From: Acephala macrosclerotiorum
Lineage: Eukaryota; Ascomycota; Leotiomycetes; Helotiales; Mollisiaceae
Direction: 5' to 3'
DNA: 59,542 nucleotides
NCBI GenBank assembly: GCA_014904845.1
Contig: MU119491.1
Location: forward strand, 5,171-64,712
A program made the position numbers and the translations under genes. Shown here piece by piece: positions 1 through 10,316 of this stretch; the stretch's first letter is position 1, and every line of letters begins with the position of its first letter. The notes under the pieces were generated by a model. It was not told the DNA's origin. It saw only the letters and a list, made by a program, of their open reading frames with translations, and searched no databases.

Positions 1-780
1 AAATAAAAATAAAAATAAAAATAAAAATAAAAATAAAAATAAAAATAAAAAAAATATTTTAAAATTCGAATAAAAATCGATAATTTAAAAATAATAAAAT
101 TATTATTTTGATTTATTATTAAAATTATTCGTTTATATTTATTAGTAATAAAAAACGATTATAAAATAATAGAATTACACTTATAATTATTGCGATTCAA
201 AGTAATATAATAAATAAATTATTCGTAGAGTTCAAAAATCGATATAAAATTGTATAAATAGTTTCGTATAATCGAATTCGATAGTTTTTAAAGAATTCGA
301 TAAATGTATTATTATATAATAATTTTTATTGTAAAATATATTACGATTTCAATGTAATAAATTTTGTTTAAAAAGTCTATATATATTAGTGCGTTTGTTT
401 AAAGAGTAGAGAGTTCTAAAAAGTTGTAAATAAAATAAAAATTAAATAGAAATTAGTGCACGTAATTATTTTAATAATAAATATATAATTTTGTACTTTG
501 GTAAAAAAAAGACGTATATACTATAAAATTGTAAAATATTTTCGAGAGAAAAAAAATTCGATGCAAAGTAAAGTTTTTTTTTTTTTCTATTTTTTAAGCT
601 ATAAATTTAATATACGTAATAGTGAATATCAAATACAAATAGTAATAATTCGTCGACGTAAAAATAGTAAAACGATAAAATTCAAATAATCAAAAAAATA
701 AAATTATTTATTTTATATTATTAATAATTAATAGAGATATTTAAAACTGCGAGTGAAATACAAAAAGAATAATTGTCGTA
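1..780. repeat. AT-rich, RIP-like block at left edge
   Basis: This stretch is almost entirely A and T, with many stops in every frame. Most remaining C residues sit in CG dinucleotides. That is what is left when CpA and other C contexts have been converted to T, as in RIP of old transposons. Positions 1-52 are a simple (AAAAAT)n run of about nine units. Short ORFs here have no recognisable product. The block ends sharply near 780, where normal base composition resumes. The original element cannot be identified. Confidence 0.75.
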
Positions 781-1092
781 CAATGGTATGTTTGCAAATC
801 TACGAAGTATAATTTTTAAGTACGTGCGATAGCGGATTGTAGTCTTAGCGTCCTTGGCAGTGTAGCTTGGCTTTAATTCGGGGAGTATTTAAAGGCGGAA
901 GCCGATTTCGCTAGCAACTGTATGGTAGTCTAATAGAATAACTCTGCTGCATCACTTGAATTGAGCCTATGCAGCCCATAAATGGCTCTCTCTCACGTGA
1001 TTACCTTGCTTGCCATGACGTTGATTAAGAGCACATGACCGGAGCGCTCACGAGACAAAAGCTGGCATTCAATATCGCAACTGCTGAGCCTA

Positions 1093-1197
1093 TATAGTGG
1101 GATGACCCTCGTGCCTCGCGCCATGCCCTGCCTTTGACGACTTGAACTTTGAAATGATATAAAGCTTTTAATCGCACCGGCTCCGTCGGCGCGAGTA
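1093..1197 (+). repeat. Direct repeat, copy 1 of 2
   Basis: About 100 bp beginning with TATAGTGGGATG and including GCCATGCCCTGCCTTTGACG. It recurs at 1617-1735 with a few substitutions and one 15-bp gap. The two copies flank the MITE-like element in direct orientation, so they may be remnants of the ends of a larger element. Confidence 0.75.
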
Positions 1198-1351
1198 GGG
1201 GCGTTTCCCCCCTACAACCCCCCTACGTGGAGCTGCTCTACGGGGAGCGCTAAATGCCAAAAGCGACACATCTTGGCGTTTCTTGGCAAAACCTTGGCGC
1301 AAAAACGTGCCGCAAATATCACGTTTTATTATGTAATCTCAAGGTAAACCA

Positions 1352-1566
1352 CACCAGGGGGTGTACTAATTCGTGACCCAACCAAGTTTGCACCCTTAGA
1401 ATATCGCACAACCCCGACTTCGCGACCACTTGAGAAGAGGATAAAATATTTATCTCGCCTCAAAGATCATTTTCCTCCCGCAAAAGGAGTTTCCAATTAT
1501 TGTGGTCGTTGAGATATATTCGATGTTCTTCGGTTGATGGGTCACGAATTAATGCACCCCCTGGTG
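1352..1566. mobile_element. MITE-like element with 29-bp terminal inverted repeats
   Basis: Left arm 1352-1380 starts CACCAGGGGGTG and ends TTCGTGACCCA. Right arm 1538-1566 is its reverse complement except for two differences, both transitions. The 157-bp interior has no ORF. The trinucleotide CCA lies directly outside both ends and could be a 3-bp target duplication, as for PIF/Harbinger elements, but it is too short to prove this. The element is non-autonomous. Confidence 0.7.
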
Positions 1567-1616
1567 CCATTTTTTCTCTAGCGGGATACTTTTAACTATC
1601 GTCAAAGGCAAAGTTA

Positions 1617-1735
1617 ATAGTGGGATGTCCCTCGTACCTCGCGCCATGCCCTGCCTTTGACGATTTGAACTTTGAAATGATATAAAACTTTTAATATATG
1701 GATTTTTTATTCGCACCGGCTCCGCGGGCGCGAGT
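1617..1735 (+). repeat. Direct repeat, copy 2 of 2
   Basis: Second copy of the 1093-1197 repeat, longer by a 15-bp AT-rich insertion just before the shared segment CGCACCGGCTCCG. It lies 50 bp right of the MITE-like element. Confidence 0.75.
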
Positions 1736-2276
1736 GGAGTGCTCATGTCTTCATCAAGGATGACAAGAAGTTTATGGCGGCTGAAGATATTGCTGAAGAT
1801 ATTGCTGAAGACAAGGTCCTGCAGATCATGGAATCACGGAAGTCAGAGTACCATTGGAAACAGCCTTGCGAAGACAACTATGAGCTCATTTTGAATACGT
1901 CGATAGGAAGAGCAGACTCGGTTCCGGGTCAGGAAGAAATCAGTGGTGATTCTGACCAGGTTTAATTGGAAATAGCCTTATTCTCAAACGCAAAGTCAAC
2001 CGACAAGGAATGCTCTATCTACTCTACCGGTCGCGAGAACAAACGAGGTCGAGACATCGATGTCCGAGGCTCTGAGGCAGTTTTGAACAAGGCGAATCCC
2101 CCAAACGCTATCACGAGATGTGCATTGCTTTCAAAAAAGGCAGACGAATACTTTCAAGGCAGGATTTGCAACATCCCTTTGTGAATTGTCAGAATTCGGG
2201 ATTGCTAAAGAGGATTCCGATGACCCGGTTGCAGTATTCCGTTTCGTGCCTCCCTGGTTTACTGCTTTCTCTCTCC
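1736..2276. other. No supported gene
   Basis: A 63-codon ORF on the plus strand (1774-1965, ATG start) begins with an imperfect repeat of the hexapeptide AEDIAE and is followed by overlapping short ORFs. It matches no family I recognise. I treat the stretch as spacer downstream of the first SprT-like gene. Confidence 0.3.
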
Positions 2277-3128
2277 TTACCCACCTCTTGCCAGTAATGC
2301 ACTACGCATTTTCATGTCGGCAATTTGCTTGAAATGGCCAAACCAAAACTTGACTTCAGCGTAATTCAAGCCCCAGGATGCTATATCCACATCCTCTTCC
2401 GGAGGTATAGCTCCGTCCGCCTGCCATATATTGGCTAGTGCCTGCGCCCTACCCAGATCCAGTCGCTCCGTGAAAAGGTGGATGCTGGCTTCCTCGATAG
2501 CATACGCACATTTCTGCTAAGCCCTGCCATGGTTCAGGGGATAAAGGTCATCCATATACCTCCGAACACAATCTACGCTGCAACGGCAGGAAAAGATCCA
2601 AAGATAGGCATGGACCATTTCGTGCAATATCGTCTCTGCATAGCTCTTGTGGCGTGCTTCAAGGGGCATCAGGGGAAGTCCTAGTCTGTCACTTCGTCGG
2701 GTCGTGAGGTTCTGGATATAAATCAATTTTCTGATCAGTGGTTGATCTGGATCCGCATAGTCTACGCACATTCCGAGGAAGTCATCCCCATCAGTCACCA
2801 GACTATTCTCTAACGCGATCATGCAATGATTCTGCAACGATCCAAAGAAGAAAAAGCGGTCGAACAACCGGAAGTACGTGTCTAGGACCCACCACTCTTC
2901 GGGGAGAGGCATTGTGTCCGGCGTTTTGAGGAGTGCATAATAACGCCTTCCCCAATGGGCCATAGTGACACCGTCCCAAGCGTCGTCATCAACCAAGTTA
3001 TTGTAGTAAGAGTTGGGCTTCGTAAACTCTGTGATAGCGCGAACAAGTTCGTTTGGAGTGTGTGACATCTCAGATATGGTGCTATCCGGTAGCCACAGGG
3101 CACGTGGAGCACGAAGGGATTGTTCCAA
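2277..3128 (-). pseudogene. SprT-like zinc metalloprotease, nonsense mutant (copy 1)
   Basis: SprT/Spartan-type proteases use an HExxH helix plus a third histidine in a GHG-like motif to bind zinc; Spartan cleaves DNA-crosslinked proteins. The minus-strand frame shows FFFFGSLQ, then ETILHEMVHAYL with the catalytic helix, then CRCSVDC, then NHGRA. An in-frame TAG follows (2517-2519). After the stop the same frame stays open for 79 codons, QKCAYAIEEAS onward, to TAA at 2277-2279. The stop sits where copy 3 has Trp of GHGSTW, so TGG probably became TAG; on the plus strand that is CpA to TpA, the RIP context. The 5' end is uncertain: this frame opens at about 3146 without an ATG before 3071. An acidic open frame at 3082-3390 may be an upstream part reached by a lost intron or a frameshift. 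Domain call is firm; start and expression are not. Confidence 0.75.
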
Positions 3129-4162
3129 AAGTTGTTGGCTTGCGTATGCTCAGCAGGAACATGATGGTAGAATGTCTCTTTCGAGGAGGGTCTTCGGTGA
3201 TATGTTGGTTGTCGGAACTTTGGGGATGGACAAGGCCATAGTGCACCCAGCCTTGTATCGTAGGATCGTCTGCCAAGCGCCTTGTCTCTTCCAGTTTGGC
3301 TTCCTCGTCCTGGTTCTCTTGTTGTTCCTCATCCAGATCATCAGACCTGCCCGTCCTCCTCGGCCCAGATACTTTCCACCTCTCTTGCATAATCGGAGTC
3401 GCTCATTATTGGATGAGGATCTAATGATTGTAAGTGCTATAGCAGCAATGAAGGCAACCGCGCATGAACGTGGAGCCCAGAGACAAGATAAACAGGGGTA
3501 CATACACAGTAACGATGTTCCGTAGCGATGTTGCTTCGCCAGCTCCAGAGAGAACTTCAAACTGCCGTGGATGTTTGAAACGACGAAGAATAGCAAGAGC
3601 GAAACTCGCTTTGAATAGAAACAGTCGCCTATGTCAATCAGAGGAAAGAAGTGTTGGGGTTAAAATGGAAGGTACGACCGAGGCACCCTTGCAAACACTT
3701 GCCATATCACTGCTTATCATTGTTTCCTGGTACTGTCAATATTCCTGCTCCTAAATCTGCTTGCAACTGAATTACAAGAGCTCGAGAAAGACGTTCTCAA
3801 TCTTCCAGCCTTACCTGGACTTTCTCGGTCTGTTCTATCTCTACGAGGCCGATGGTCGGCGGAGATTATGACGCATTATCAGATACTTCCTCGAAGTCCA
3901 GTCCAATCTGTGGCAAAGTCCCCATAAGGCTGGAGGCCGAAAGCGCTGTTCGAGAAACTCAGGTTGACAGAAAGTTAATGGCACATGACTCCGTTATGTG
4001 TTATGTTGCTCTTCATTGACATCTGCGTCTTTCTACGCCTTCATATCTTCTCGGTACTTGTTTGGAGCTTTTCAATATGGTGGCGTAGCCTCCGACCTTG
4101 GCCTTGTAATCGCTACTCATCCTGTTTTCGTATTCCCGCTGCACTTCTGAGTATTTAATGCG
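3129..4162. other. Spacer with possible 5' remains of SprT-like copy 1
   Basis: Minus-strand frames at 3082-3390 (Glu/Gln/Asp-rich) and 3150-3596 overlap in different phases, with no ATG-led reading frame that joins cleanly to the metalloprotease. The remainder (3600-4162) shows no ORF of note. Probably a decayed upstream exon plus intergenic DNA. Confidence 0.3.
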
Positions 4163-4705
4163 CTAAGATTCAAGAGGCAGTAAACCTTCTTCAAACATAA
4201 ATCCTTCGTTCCTGCGGTCCGTGGCCACCGCATATTCCCTGTTAAGCTTTAGTCTCTCTCCGAGGATCCATTCTGTTGCGTTCTCAATCGCGGAGGCTGC
4301 TTCTTGCCGTGCGGGACTGTGACTACCATAACGTCTGTTTATGCGGAGGCGAAATCTTGTCTTGGCATTTTTCGCTACAGTCGCAGCAATACATGCTAAA
4401 ATATGCGTGAAGCATTTCATGCAATAAAGTCCTAAGCGTGCGCTTCAATCTTTCATGAACAGTTGATTTGGTGGTGCCTTGAAATTCGGTTCGGAGTTTG
4501 ATGCGACAGGCATGTGTTGGGGGTATGTCTTCCTCGTGAGTAGTCCAGTGACTTATACATGAGCCTCGAGGATCCATATGCTCAAAGTTGACGGCACAAA
4601 GATTCTGGAGGGAACCATAGAAGAACAATCGATCAAATTTTCGATGACAAGCGTTGATAAATGCAGGTTCCTCTGGATTGTGTGGGATATTCTTCCACAG
4701 GTTTT
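4163..4705 (-). pseudogene. SprT-like zinc metalloprotease, frameshifted and truncated (copy 2)
   Basis: The first frame contains FDRLFFYGSLQNL and then RTLLHEMLHAYF, the HExxH helix, followed by CCDCSEKC. It stops at 4323. The matching C-terminal part, RRYGSHSPARQEAASAIENAT, continues in another frame to the stop at 4163, so a frameshift lies between about 4325 and 4350. The expected Trp is Arg here (SPARQ). At the 5' side the gene runs into the inverted-repeat arm of the AT-rich element at 4706-5499. The frame stays open to 4727 inside the arm, but no start codon is present. I infer truncation or interruption by that element. It resembles copy 1 (FDRFFFFGSLQ) more than copy 3. Not functional as read. 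Confidence 0.75.
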
Positions 4706-5499
4706 GTAAGAGTTGGGGCCACAGCTCGTGGGCCCTCTAAGCGAGAACATCAAAATTTCGAAATTTTACAATTTTATAAATCTGTTATAAAAATTCTTCA
4801 ATTTAAGTTTTCATATGGAGAAACGATGAGTAATAATTATGATTTAATTTATATTTTTAAATTACAAATTTAAAATCGAAATTTGAATGAGTTTATATAA
4901 AAATATAAAAATTATATTTTATATCGTATTTAATTATAATTATTTTAATTAAATATTAATATTTTTGAGTTTTTATAAAGATATATTAATTTTTAAGTAA
5001 ATGTTTAATATAAAATTAATTTTGACGTTAAAATATAAATTTCTTATATTATTATAAGTTTTTGAAAAGAGATTAAAATTTTAAATTTTAATATATTTCG
5101 CTTAAAAATTCTATTTTTATATTTGCTTAAAACTTTTATATTAATGCAAAAAATAAATATTTTAATTTCAAATTTAAATATATATTAAAACTTTATTTAT
5201 TATTTTATATATTTTTTTTAAAATAAAAAATTATTAATCATTAATTATAATAATCGATTTTAAATAAAATAAATTTTTAAAAATTTAATACTTTTATATG
5301 AATTCGCGTAAATTTAAATTTTAACTTATAAATTTAAAAATATAATTAAAGATTATTTATTATTCTTCATTCTTTTATATTTATATTCAATTTTAAAAAT
5401 AATTATTAAAATTTGAAAAAGTTGTAAAATTTTAAAAACAAAGGGTTTTTTGATGTTCTAGTTTAGGGGGGGCCCACGAGCTGTGGCCCTAACTCTTAC
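4706..5499. mobile_element. TIR element with AT-rich core
   Basis: Left arm 4706-4755 begins GTAAGAGTTGGGGCCACAGC. Right arm 5447-5499 is its inverted copy, beginning GTAAGAGTTAGGGCCACAGC when read inward. The arms match over about 50 bp with a few, mostly transition, differences and a small indel in a C-run. The ~690-bp core (4756-5446) is extremely AT-rich and has no transposase frame. Remaining C residues are not concentrated in CG, unlike in the long AT-rich blocks. No clear target duplication is visible. The element abuts SprT-like copy 2. Confidence 0.7.
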
Positions 5500-6032
5500 C
5501 AGAAATAACCGATCTTTCTTAAACTAGAAAGTCCCCAATTTGGATCTTCCGAAAGTTCATCCTTGATGTTCTTTCTTGTTAGCCTTCGAATCGCTGCAAC
5601 AAGGGAGTTTGGCGAATGTGATTGGAACGCGATATTGCTGTATGGTAGTCTACTAAGGCACGCCGTCCTCGTGCCAAGATTTCCTAAGGCGACAAGCCTT
5701 ATTTTTTGGTTTTATATATCTTGCTTCAAGTACTTTCCCATTCATAAAGTATGATGGTCGTGATTAGCAAAGCCCTTCCCAGCGTGGGATTCGCCAAGGT
5801 CGATTCACCATGACACAACGGACGTTCACCCGCCAAAATTCGAAACGAAGAAGTCATTGGAGCGAAGATCTTTCCAAATCCCAAAAAGGGTCAATCCCAA
5901 TGCATTTTTTCTCTATTCAAGACCAGTCACTTCTTTGGGTGACTTCTTTAGCCAGCTCTATACCATATTTCTCGCTTCTTCAGGAGGTGGGGTAGCTTCA
6001 CGTGACCCAGTAATCCTCGAAAGACGAACCCA
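5500..6032. other. No supported gene
   Basis: Normal base composition, short overlapping ORFs only. I could not find the missing 5' half of SprT-like copy 2 here, although that is where it would lie if the TIR element had simply inserted into the gene. Confidence 0.3.
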
Positions 6033-6604
6033 TCAGAGCCCTTTATGTACGGCATCAGATGGTGGCACCTTCTTATTCACCAGTTGAATGCCCTCTCCTG
6101 CGGAGTACATCCATTCATCCTCCTCCAAAGCATCAGTCTTTGCTCTCAGAATGTCTTTCACCTCCTCGAATGTCCTCGGTCCTAACGCAATCAGCATCGA
6201 TACTTGAAAGTCTGAACCGTAGCTAGCGAAAGCCTTGGTCCTCATAAAGATGACTTACTTCCACCTCCTCCCGGCGTCAAAGTCGAGGCCTCGCTAACAT
6301 CGACTTCTTCGAGCGCAGCAGCGTTCTCTCTGACGAGTTCTTCCATCCTCGCATCGGCTTGCAGCTCTTTTGGAGTTCTCTTCACGACTATTTTTTCATC
6401 TTCAGGTACTTCACGCTCTGGTGTACTTTGTACGCCATATCGGCGTCGCTCCGAAGCGCCGGTAGCAGGACTGCTGACTGTTCGGCGGAAGTCTGAGCTC
6501 CAAGGAGGTCGTTTTGAAGGACCAGTACCGTATCGCCATCCAGGCGTGTCTGGACTGGAGCTTGGCTTATCACCGCTAGAATATCGCTCTTGTCGCTTGG
6601 TCAT
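6033..6604 (-). CDS. Hypothetical protein, two exons, disordered N-terminus
   Basis: Exons 6604-6259 and 6181-6033 join across a 77-nt intron (donor GTAAGT, branch GCTGAT, acceptor TTAG), giving 164 aa. The start is the ATG at 6604. The first ~75 residues are rich in Ser, Pro, Arg and Gly and probably disordered. A charged segment follows (TPKELQADARMEELVRENAA), predicted helical by eye. After the splice come TFEEVKDILRAKTDALEEDE and WMYSAGEG. Without splicing the frame ends 6 codons past the donor, so the intron is needed for the C-terminal part. I do not recognise the family. It is the most downstream member of a run of minus-strand genes up to 10953. Confidence 0.6.
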
Positions 6605-6976
6605 TTGTGTGGTTGAGGTGTCGTGGGGAGAATGATTGCGCTTGGTGTATTACCTAAGAGGTACAGGCCGAGCGATAGCAATCAGCTTCGCGCAATAGGA
6701 ACGAGGCTGGCGAAGCTGATTTCAGCCTTATGCTAAACTAAAAGAATAAACGATCAGACCGAGGTCACAGGCAAGAAAGAACAGATCATAAAAAAAAGCG
6801 GCAAAGGCGAGAAAATATCTGCATTGAATTCATGTACTTTTTTTCTCGGCCTCCTTTCGCAACCTTTCTTTGAAGGACAGTATCCTCCCTAGGAAGTCTG
6901 GAATATGACACCATAGCATGAAGACATCCTTTGGGCACGAAAGAGATCAAAGGGTGTTGACAGCCCTTGCCACACC
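6605..6976. other. Intergenic, no gene seen
   Basis: A 372-bp gap between two minus-strand genes, presumably promoter of the 6033-6604 gene and 3' flank of the next. No repeat or RNA gene recognised. Confidence 0.4.
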
Positions 6977-7591
6977 TCAGACCCCGTAAAAGTAGGAGTA
7001 ATGGTCAAGAAGTTCCGCCGAAGACTTGTTAGCTCTCGTCCACTTTCCCTTACTTCCATCCTTGGCTCCAGCAGGCTCATACTCCTCATTCTCATCAATG
7101 GTCTCCTTCATGAGCTGGTCATCACTCGGCGTGCGATCGATTGATGCTGGACTCGGAGCTCCTTCCCTCTTTATCTCCATTTCACCAACCCCTCCTATCT
7201 CCACGTCCTCATCCCCGCCCTTGCCATGCCCACTTGTCTCCACGCCACCGCCCTCCAAATTATCCTGTAGTGAAATCGCCCTAGCCTCAGTGTGATATCC
7301 TGGTATACCGACAGAGTCACTATTATTCCTTTGCGAGTTTGGTTTCGATAAATCACCCTCAGACGCGGCGCTCTGCTCAAAACCATCGGCTGATCTTGCG
7401 TTGAAATGACCTTCCTCCTTCGAGATTCCCGTTGGTGATTCGGTCTTGGGCTCAATACTTGGAAGGACAGTTGGCGTTGCCTCGATAGGGTTGTCGGGGT
7501 CGCGGGCGTCGAAGAACTCTTCGTCACTGTCGGAATCGGAATACTCGACGAGGTTTGGAACTGCCTTGGCGGTAACGAAAGTCGTACCCAT
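6977..7591 (-). CDS. Hypothetical acidic disordered protein
   Basis: Single exon of 204 aa. I start it at the ATG at 7591, reading MGTTFVTAKAVPNLVEYSDS, although the frame is open upstream. A short hydrophobic-neutral N-terminus is followed by an acidic Ser/Asp run (SDSDSDEEFFDARDPDNP). A long low-complexity stretch rich in Glu, Gly, Ser and Asp ends in a basic-aromatic tail (HYSYFYGV). No signal peptide, membrane segment or catalytic motif is visible. No family recognised; codon-phase openness over 600 nt and a sensible ATG are the main support. Probably lineage-specific. Confidence 0.5.
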   Translation of the reverse strand: MGTTFVTAKAVPNLVEYSDSDSDEEFFDARDPDNPIEATPTVLPSIEPKTESPTGISKEEGHFNARSADGFEQSAASEGDLSKPNSQRNNSDSVGIPGYHTEARAISLQDNLEGGGVETSGHGKGGDEDVEIGGVGEMEIKREGAPSPASIDRTPSDDQLMKETIDENEEYEPAGAKDGSKGKWTRANKSSAELLDHYSYFYGV

Positions 7592-8159
7592 TGCGAATAT
7601 TGTGTTTGAGACAGTCAAATGGTAGTCGTTTGGGTGTAATGAGGTCCGAGTAGGTGGTCGCCGACCTGTTGTGGTTGACGATCAAGTGCGCACCAAGATC
7701 GATAGGAAGGAGACTGTGTTGGAAAATGTTGTTGCGATGCCAAAAAGAGATCGAGACGGCTTGTTCCATATTGGACTAGCGGCTTGAAAGGGTTGTTCAA
7801 CGGCGATATAAAGACCGATATGTCGACTCTAAGAGGTCCAAAAGTACTAGAACATATTGAATTACGGGACCCGTAGTGAATCGGAGCCCGGGGCGAATAG
7901 AAGAAGGAAAGAGATACACCATAGATCGAACTGGCATCATGGACTGACGGTATTGAAATTTAAGGACTGTCTTTGAAGGCTTCCATGACTCCGCAACCAA
8001 GATGGTTCCTACCCCATTCCGGGATCATTGTGTAGCCTTTAAGAAATAGATTATGGCGCCTTAGTAGAACCCGAGCTTCTATGAAAGGCCCTTGGACAGC
8101 ATGCTCAAAAACCCAACCCATCTACTAATCTCTCCAAGGGCTCAAAGATAGAGTACTGA
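7592..8159. other. Intergenic, no gene seen
   Basis: Several ORFs of 60-80 codons overlap on the minus strand, none with recognisable content or a clear ATG start. Confidence 0.35.
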
Positions 8160-8567
8160 TCAAGAGGATGAGGCTCCCTCCTTCCCTTCCGTACCCATTC
8201 TTGCCTTACCATCACCTTCATCAACCTTTGTGTCGTCTTCCTTAGCCTCAGACACCTCATTTCCCTCCAAAATCCTTCCTCCCTTTCCATCACCGCCTTC
8301 AACAACGTTTGTCTTATCTTCCTTAGCTTCAGACACCATTCTTAATCTCGCAGTAACCTTCGGAAGTATCTTATCCGCAGTCTTCCCATACTGCTCATCT
8401 TTCTTCTCTTCCTTCTCGCGCTGACGCTGTTCTCGTTCTAAGCTTGTTGATCTCGAAACCACAGCTGAATTCGGCTCCGTGGCATACTTCCAATTCTGGG
8501 CATCGAGGTCGTACTCCGAATGATCGAGGTTGGGATCCTCCTTCTGGAAAGGGGAACCTGCTCCCAT
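8160..8567 (-). CDS. Hypothetical charged protein with internal duplication
   Basis: Single exon of 135 aa from the ATG at 8567. The N-terminal ~40 residues (MGAGSPFQKEDPNLDHSEYD) are followed by a highly charged segment, LEREQRQREKEEKKDEQYGK, likely helical. The C-terminal third holds two imperfect copies of a unit beginning VSEAKED (about 27 residues each, DNA roughly 8190-8345). The unit is strongly acidic with Gly. There is no known domain. The duplication is also visible in the DNA and could vary in copy number between isolates. Function unknown. Confidence 0.5.
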   Translation of the reverse strand: MGAGSPFQKEDPNLDHSEYDLDAQNWKYATEPNSAVVSRSTSLEREQRQREKEEKKDEQYGKTADKILPKVTARLRMVSEAKEDKTNVVEGGDGKGGRILEGNEVSEAKEDDTKVDEGDGKARMGTEGKEGASSS

Positions 8568-9540
8568 CGTGATTGTGCTTTCTGGAGTGACTTGAGTATC
8601 TTTCTGTGGTTGGTGTGGCGAAGGACGACGTACGAGTTGGTATGATTGTGAATGAAGCTTGTTTGGAGGTGGGGGAAGGATGAGAGAATTTATCAGTGGC
8701 CCTTGAAAGAAAAGGGAAAACTCCAGTAATCACTTCTCAGGCGTGGACCAGCTCCTGGCTGTACATGCTAAAGCGTGATCGGGGTGTTTCTGGGTGTCCG
8801 AGAATATTTTGGAGCTCGAGTCTTGATTCCACAACCCACTCGATTTTGCTCTCGATTCACCCCTTTCCTACCCCACACTAGCGGGTTCGCTTGCCGCAAG
8901 CGAGTCCGGAGACAGTCGACACAAAAAAAAAGCCTCAACAACTCGAAAGGACTATTCAAAGCTTGGGTTAATTAGTCTGCAGAGGTTCAAGATGGTAAGC
9001 TTCATGTGTTTGAAAAAAAGAAATAATCCATAGAAAACATAGCCAAAAAGCTCCATCAGCTTCGGATCAGCTACCCACTAAGGTTGCCCTTGGAAGATTC
9101 CTCGGCTTTCTAAAGCTAGCTGAACGAACTACTCGAACGGATAACGAGAAAATCCATTCACCATCACGCGTTCCAATAGTCATTTCCTCAACATTCATTC
9201 ATGCACTGCGCTACTTCAATGGCCATGTCTACTGAAAGTAGATCTATGCAGCGTTCGCTGGACCTCATCTTGGGAGGGAGTTCGAATCTGCAAGATGATG
9301 CTGAACAAAGATTGTGTAGTTTGCAGTAGGAAAAGAAGACGGACAATGAGTCGTCAACAATAGCTGTAAACAAGAAACAATGAACCCGTATGAGAACTGC
9401 AGTAGCGACATATTCTCGAAGCTTTGAGGTCACATTCTTTGGAATTCTCATCGAGCCCTTTGCCTATCTCCCCATCCCTCAAATCAAACCCTCCTTCCGA
9501 CATGTCAAGTTCCCACATGCATTCAGCTCAAAGCCGTCAA
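8568..9540. other. Intergenic, no gene seen
   Basis: Almost 1 kb without a convincing ORF. Overlapping short ORFs on both strands are not supported by ATG context or composition. Confidence 0.35.
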
Positions 9541-9852
9541 TCAAGAGCTTTTCTCATCCTTCGTCTCCTCTTTAGTCTCTTCCTTAGTCTCCTCCTTCTC
9601 CTCAGGTCCTGGCGAGCTAGAACCAGAGCTATCACCCGAAATCGATGTACACCATGAGTTCTTTCTTGAGCTCGAAATTGAGCTTGCAGTAGATGAATTC
9701 GAAGAAGGATAGCCGATCTCTTTCGACTCGGGGTCTGCGTCGGACATTGAATCTTCGTCGTAGTAACTTGACATATTGATGTGTGGACTGGTTGTTTTGG
9801 AATTTTGATGGGGTGGGTTGTGGAGGTTGTTGTTGGTAGTGGTGATGATCAT
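9541..9852 (-). CDS. Hypothetical small disordered protein with KEET repeats
   Basis: Single exon of 103 aa from the ATG at 9852. The N-terminus is polar (MIITTTNNNLHNPPHQNSK), the middle acidic and Ser-rich (YYDEDSMSDADPESKE). The C-terminus ends in tandem KEET units within PEEKEETKEETKEETKDE. A second ATG at codon 27 could be the true start and would give a 77-aa acidic protein. No domain recognised. It could be a genuine short gene or a chance frame. Confidence 0.4.
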   Translation of the reverse strand: MIITTTNNNLHNPPHQNSKTTSPHINMSSYYDEDSMSDADPESKEIGYPSSNSSTASSISSSRKNSWCTSISGDSSGSSSPGPEEKEETKEETKEETKDEKSS

Positions 9853-10316
9853 TTTGAGAGGGGGATGGAGGGCTTTATAATATTATTATAGAGGTGAAGT
9901 CCCAAGTTCAAGTTTGGTGGATGTTCGGTGCTGAAACTTGTTGATAAAGATCGAGACTGCGTGCGAGCAAATAGAAAGGACAAGAATCAAAACTAGCAAG
10001 GCAGCATAATTTGTAACATTGCGGAACAATTATAGAACCCTAAAGTCAGATCTTCACTTGAGATATTCAACTTTCAAACCATACGAGCCTTCTCATGAAC
10101 AAAAGAAACAACCGGAATAGAGAGTTTCCCATCGCTCACCAAAATCGAAAATTGAAAAGAATTTGCATCTTCAATCTGAGGAACTTTCCCCTGAGGCGTG
10201 GCGAACCTGCAAACAACCACACAGTATTCCCAAGCATTTGTATCAAACCCCATCAATTCCCTTTATCATACAATCCACCCCTCATATTTCATATCTCCTA
10301 TCCCCCCAACCCACCC
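9853..10316. other. Intergenic, no gene seen
   Basis: A pyrimidine-rich plus-strand stretch (about 10260-10390) gives long but unconvincing plus-strand frames that overlap the DUF2237 gene. No RNA gene seen. Confidence 0.35.
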
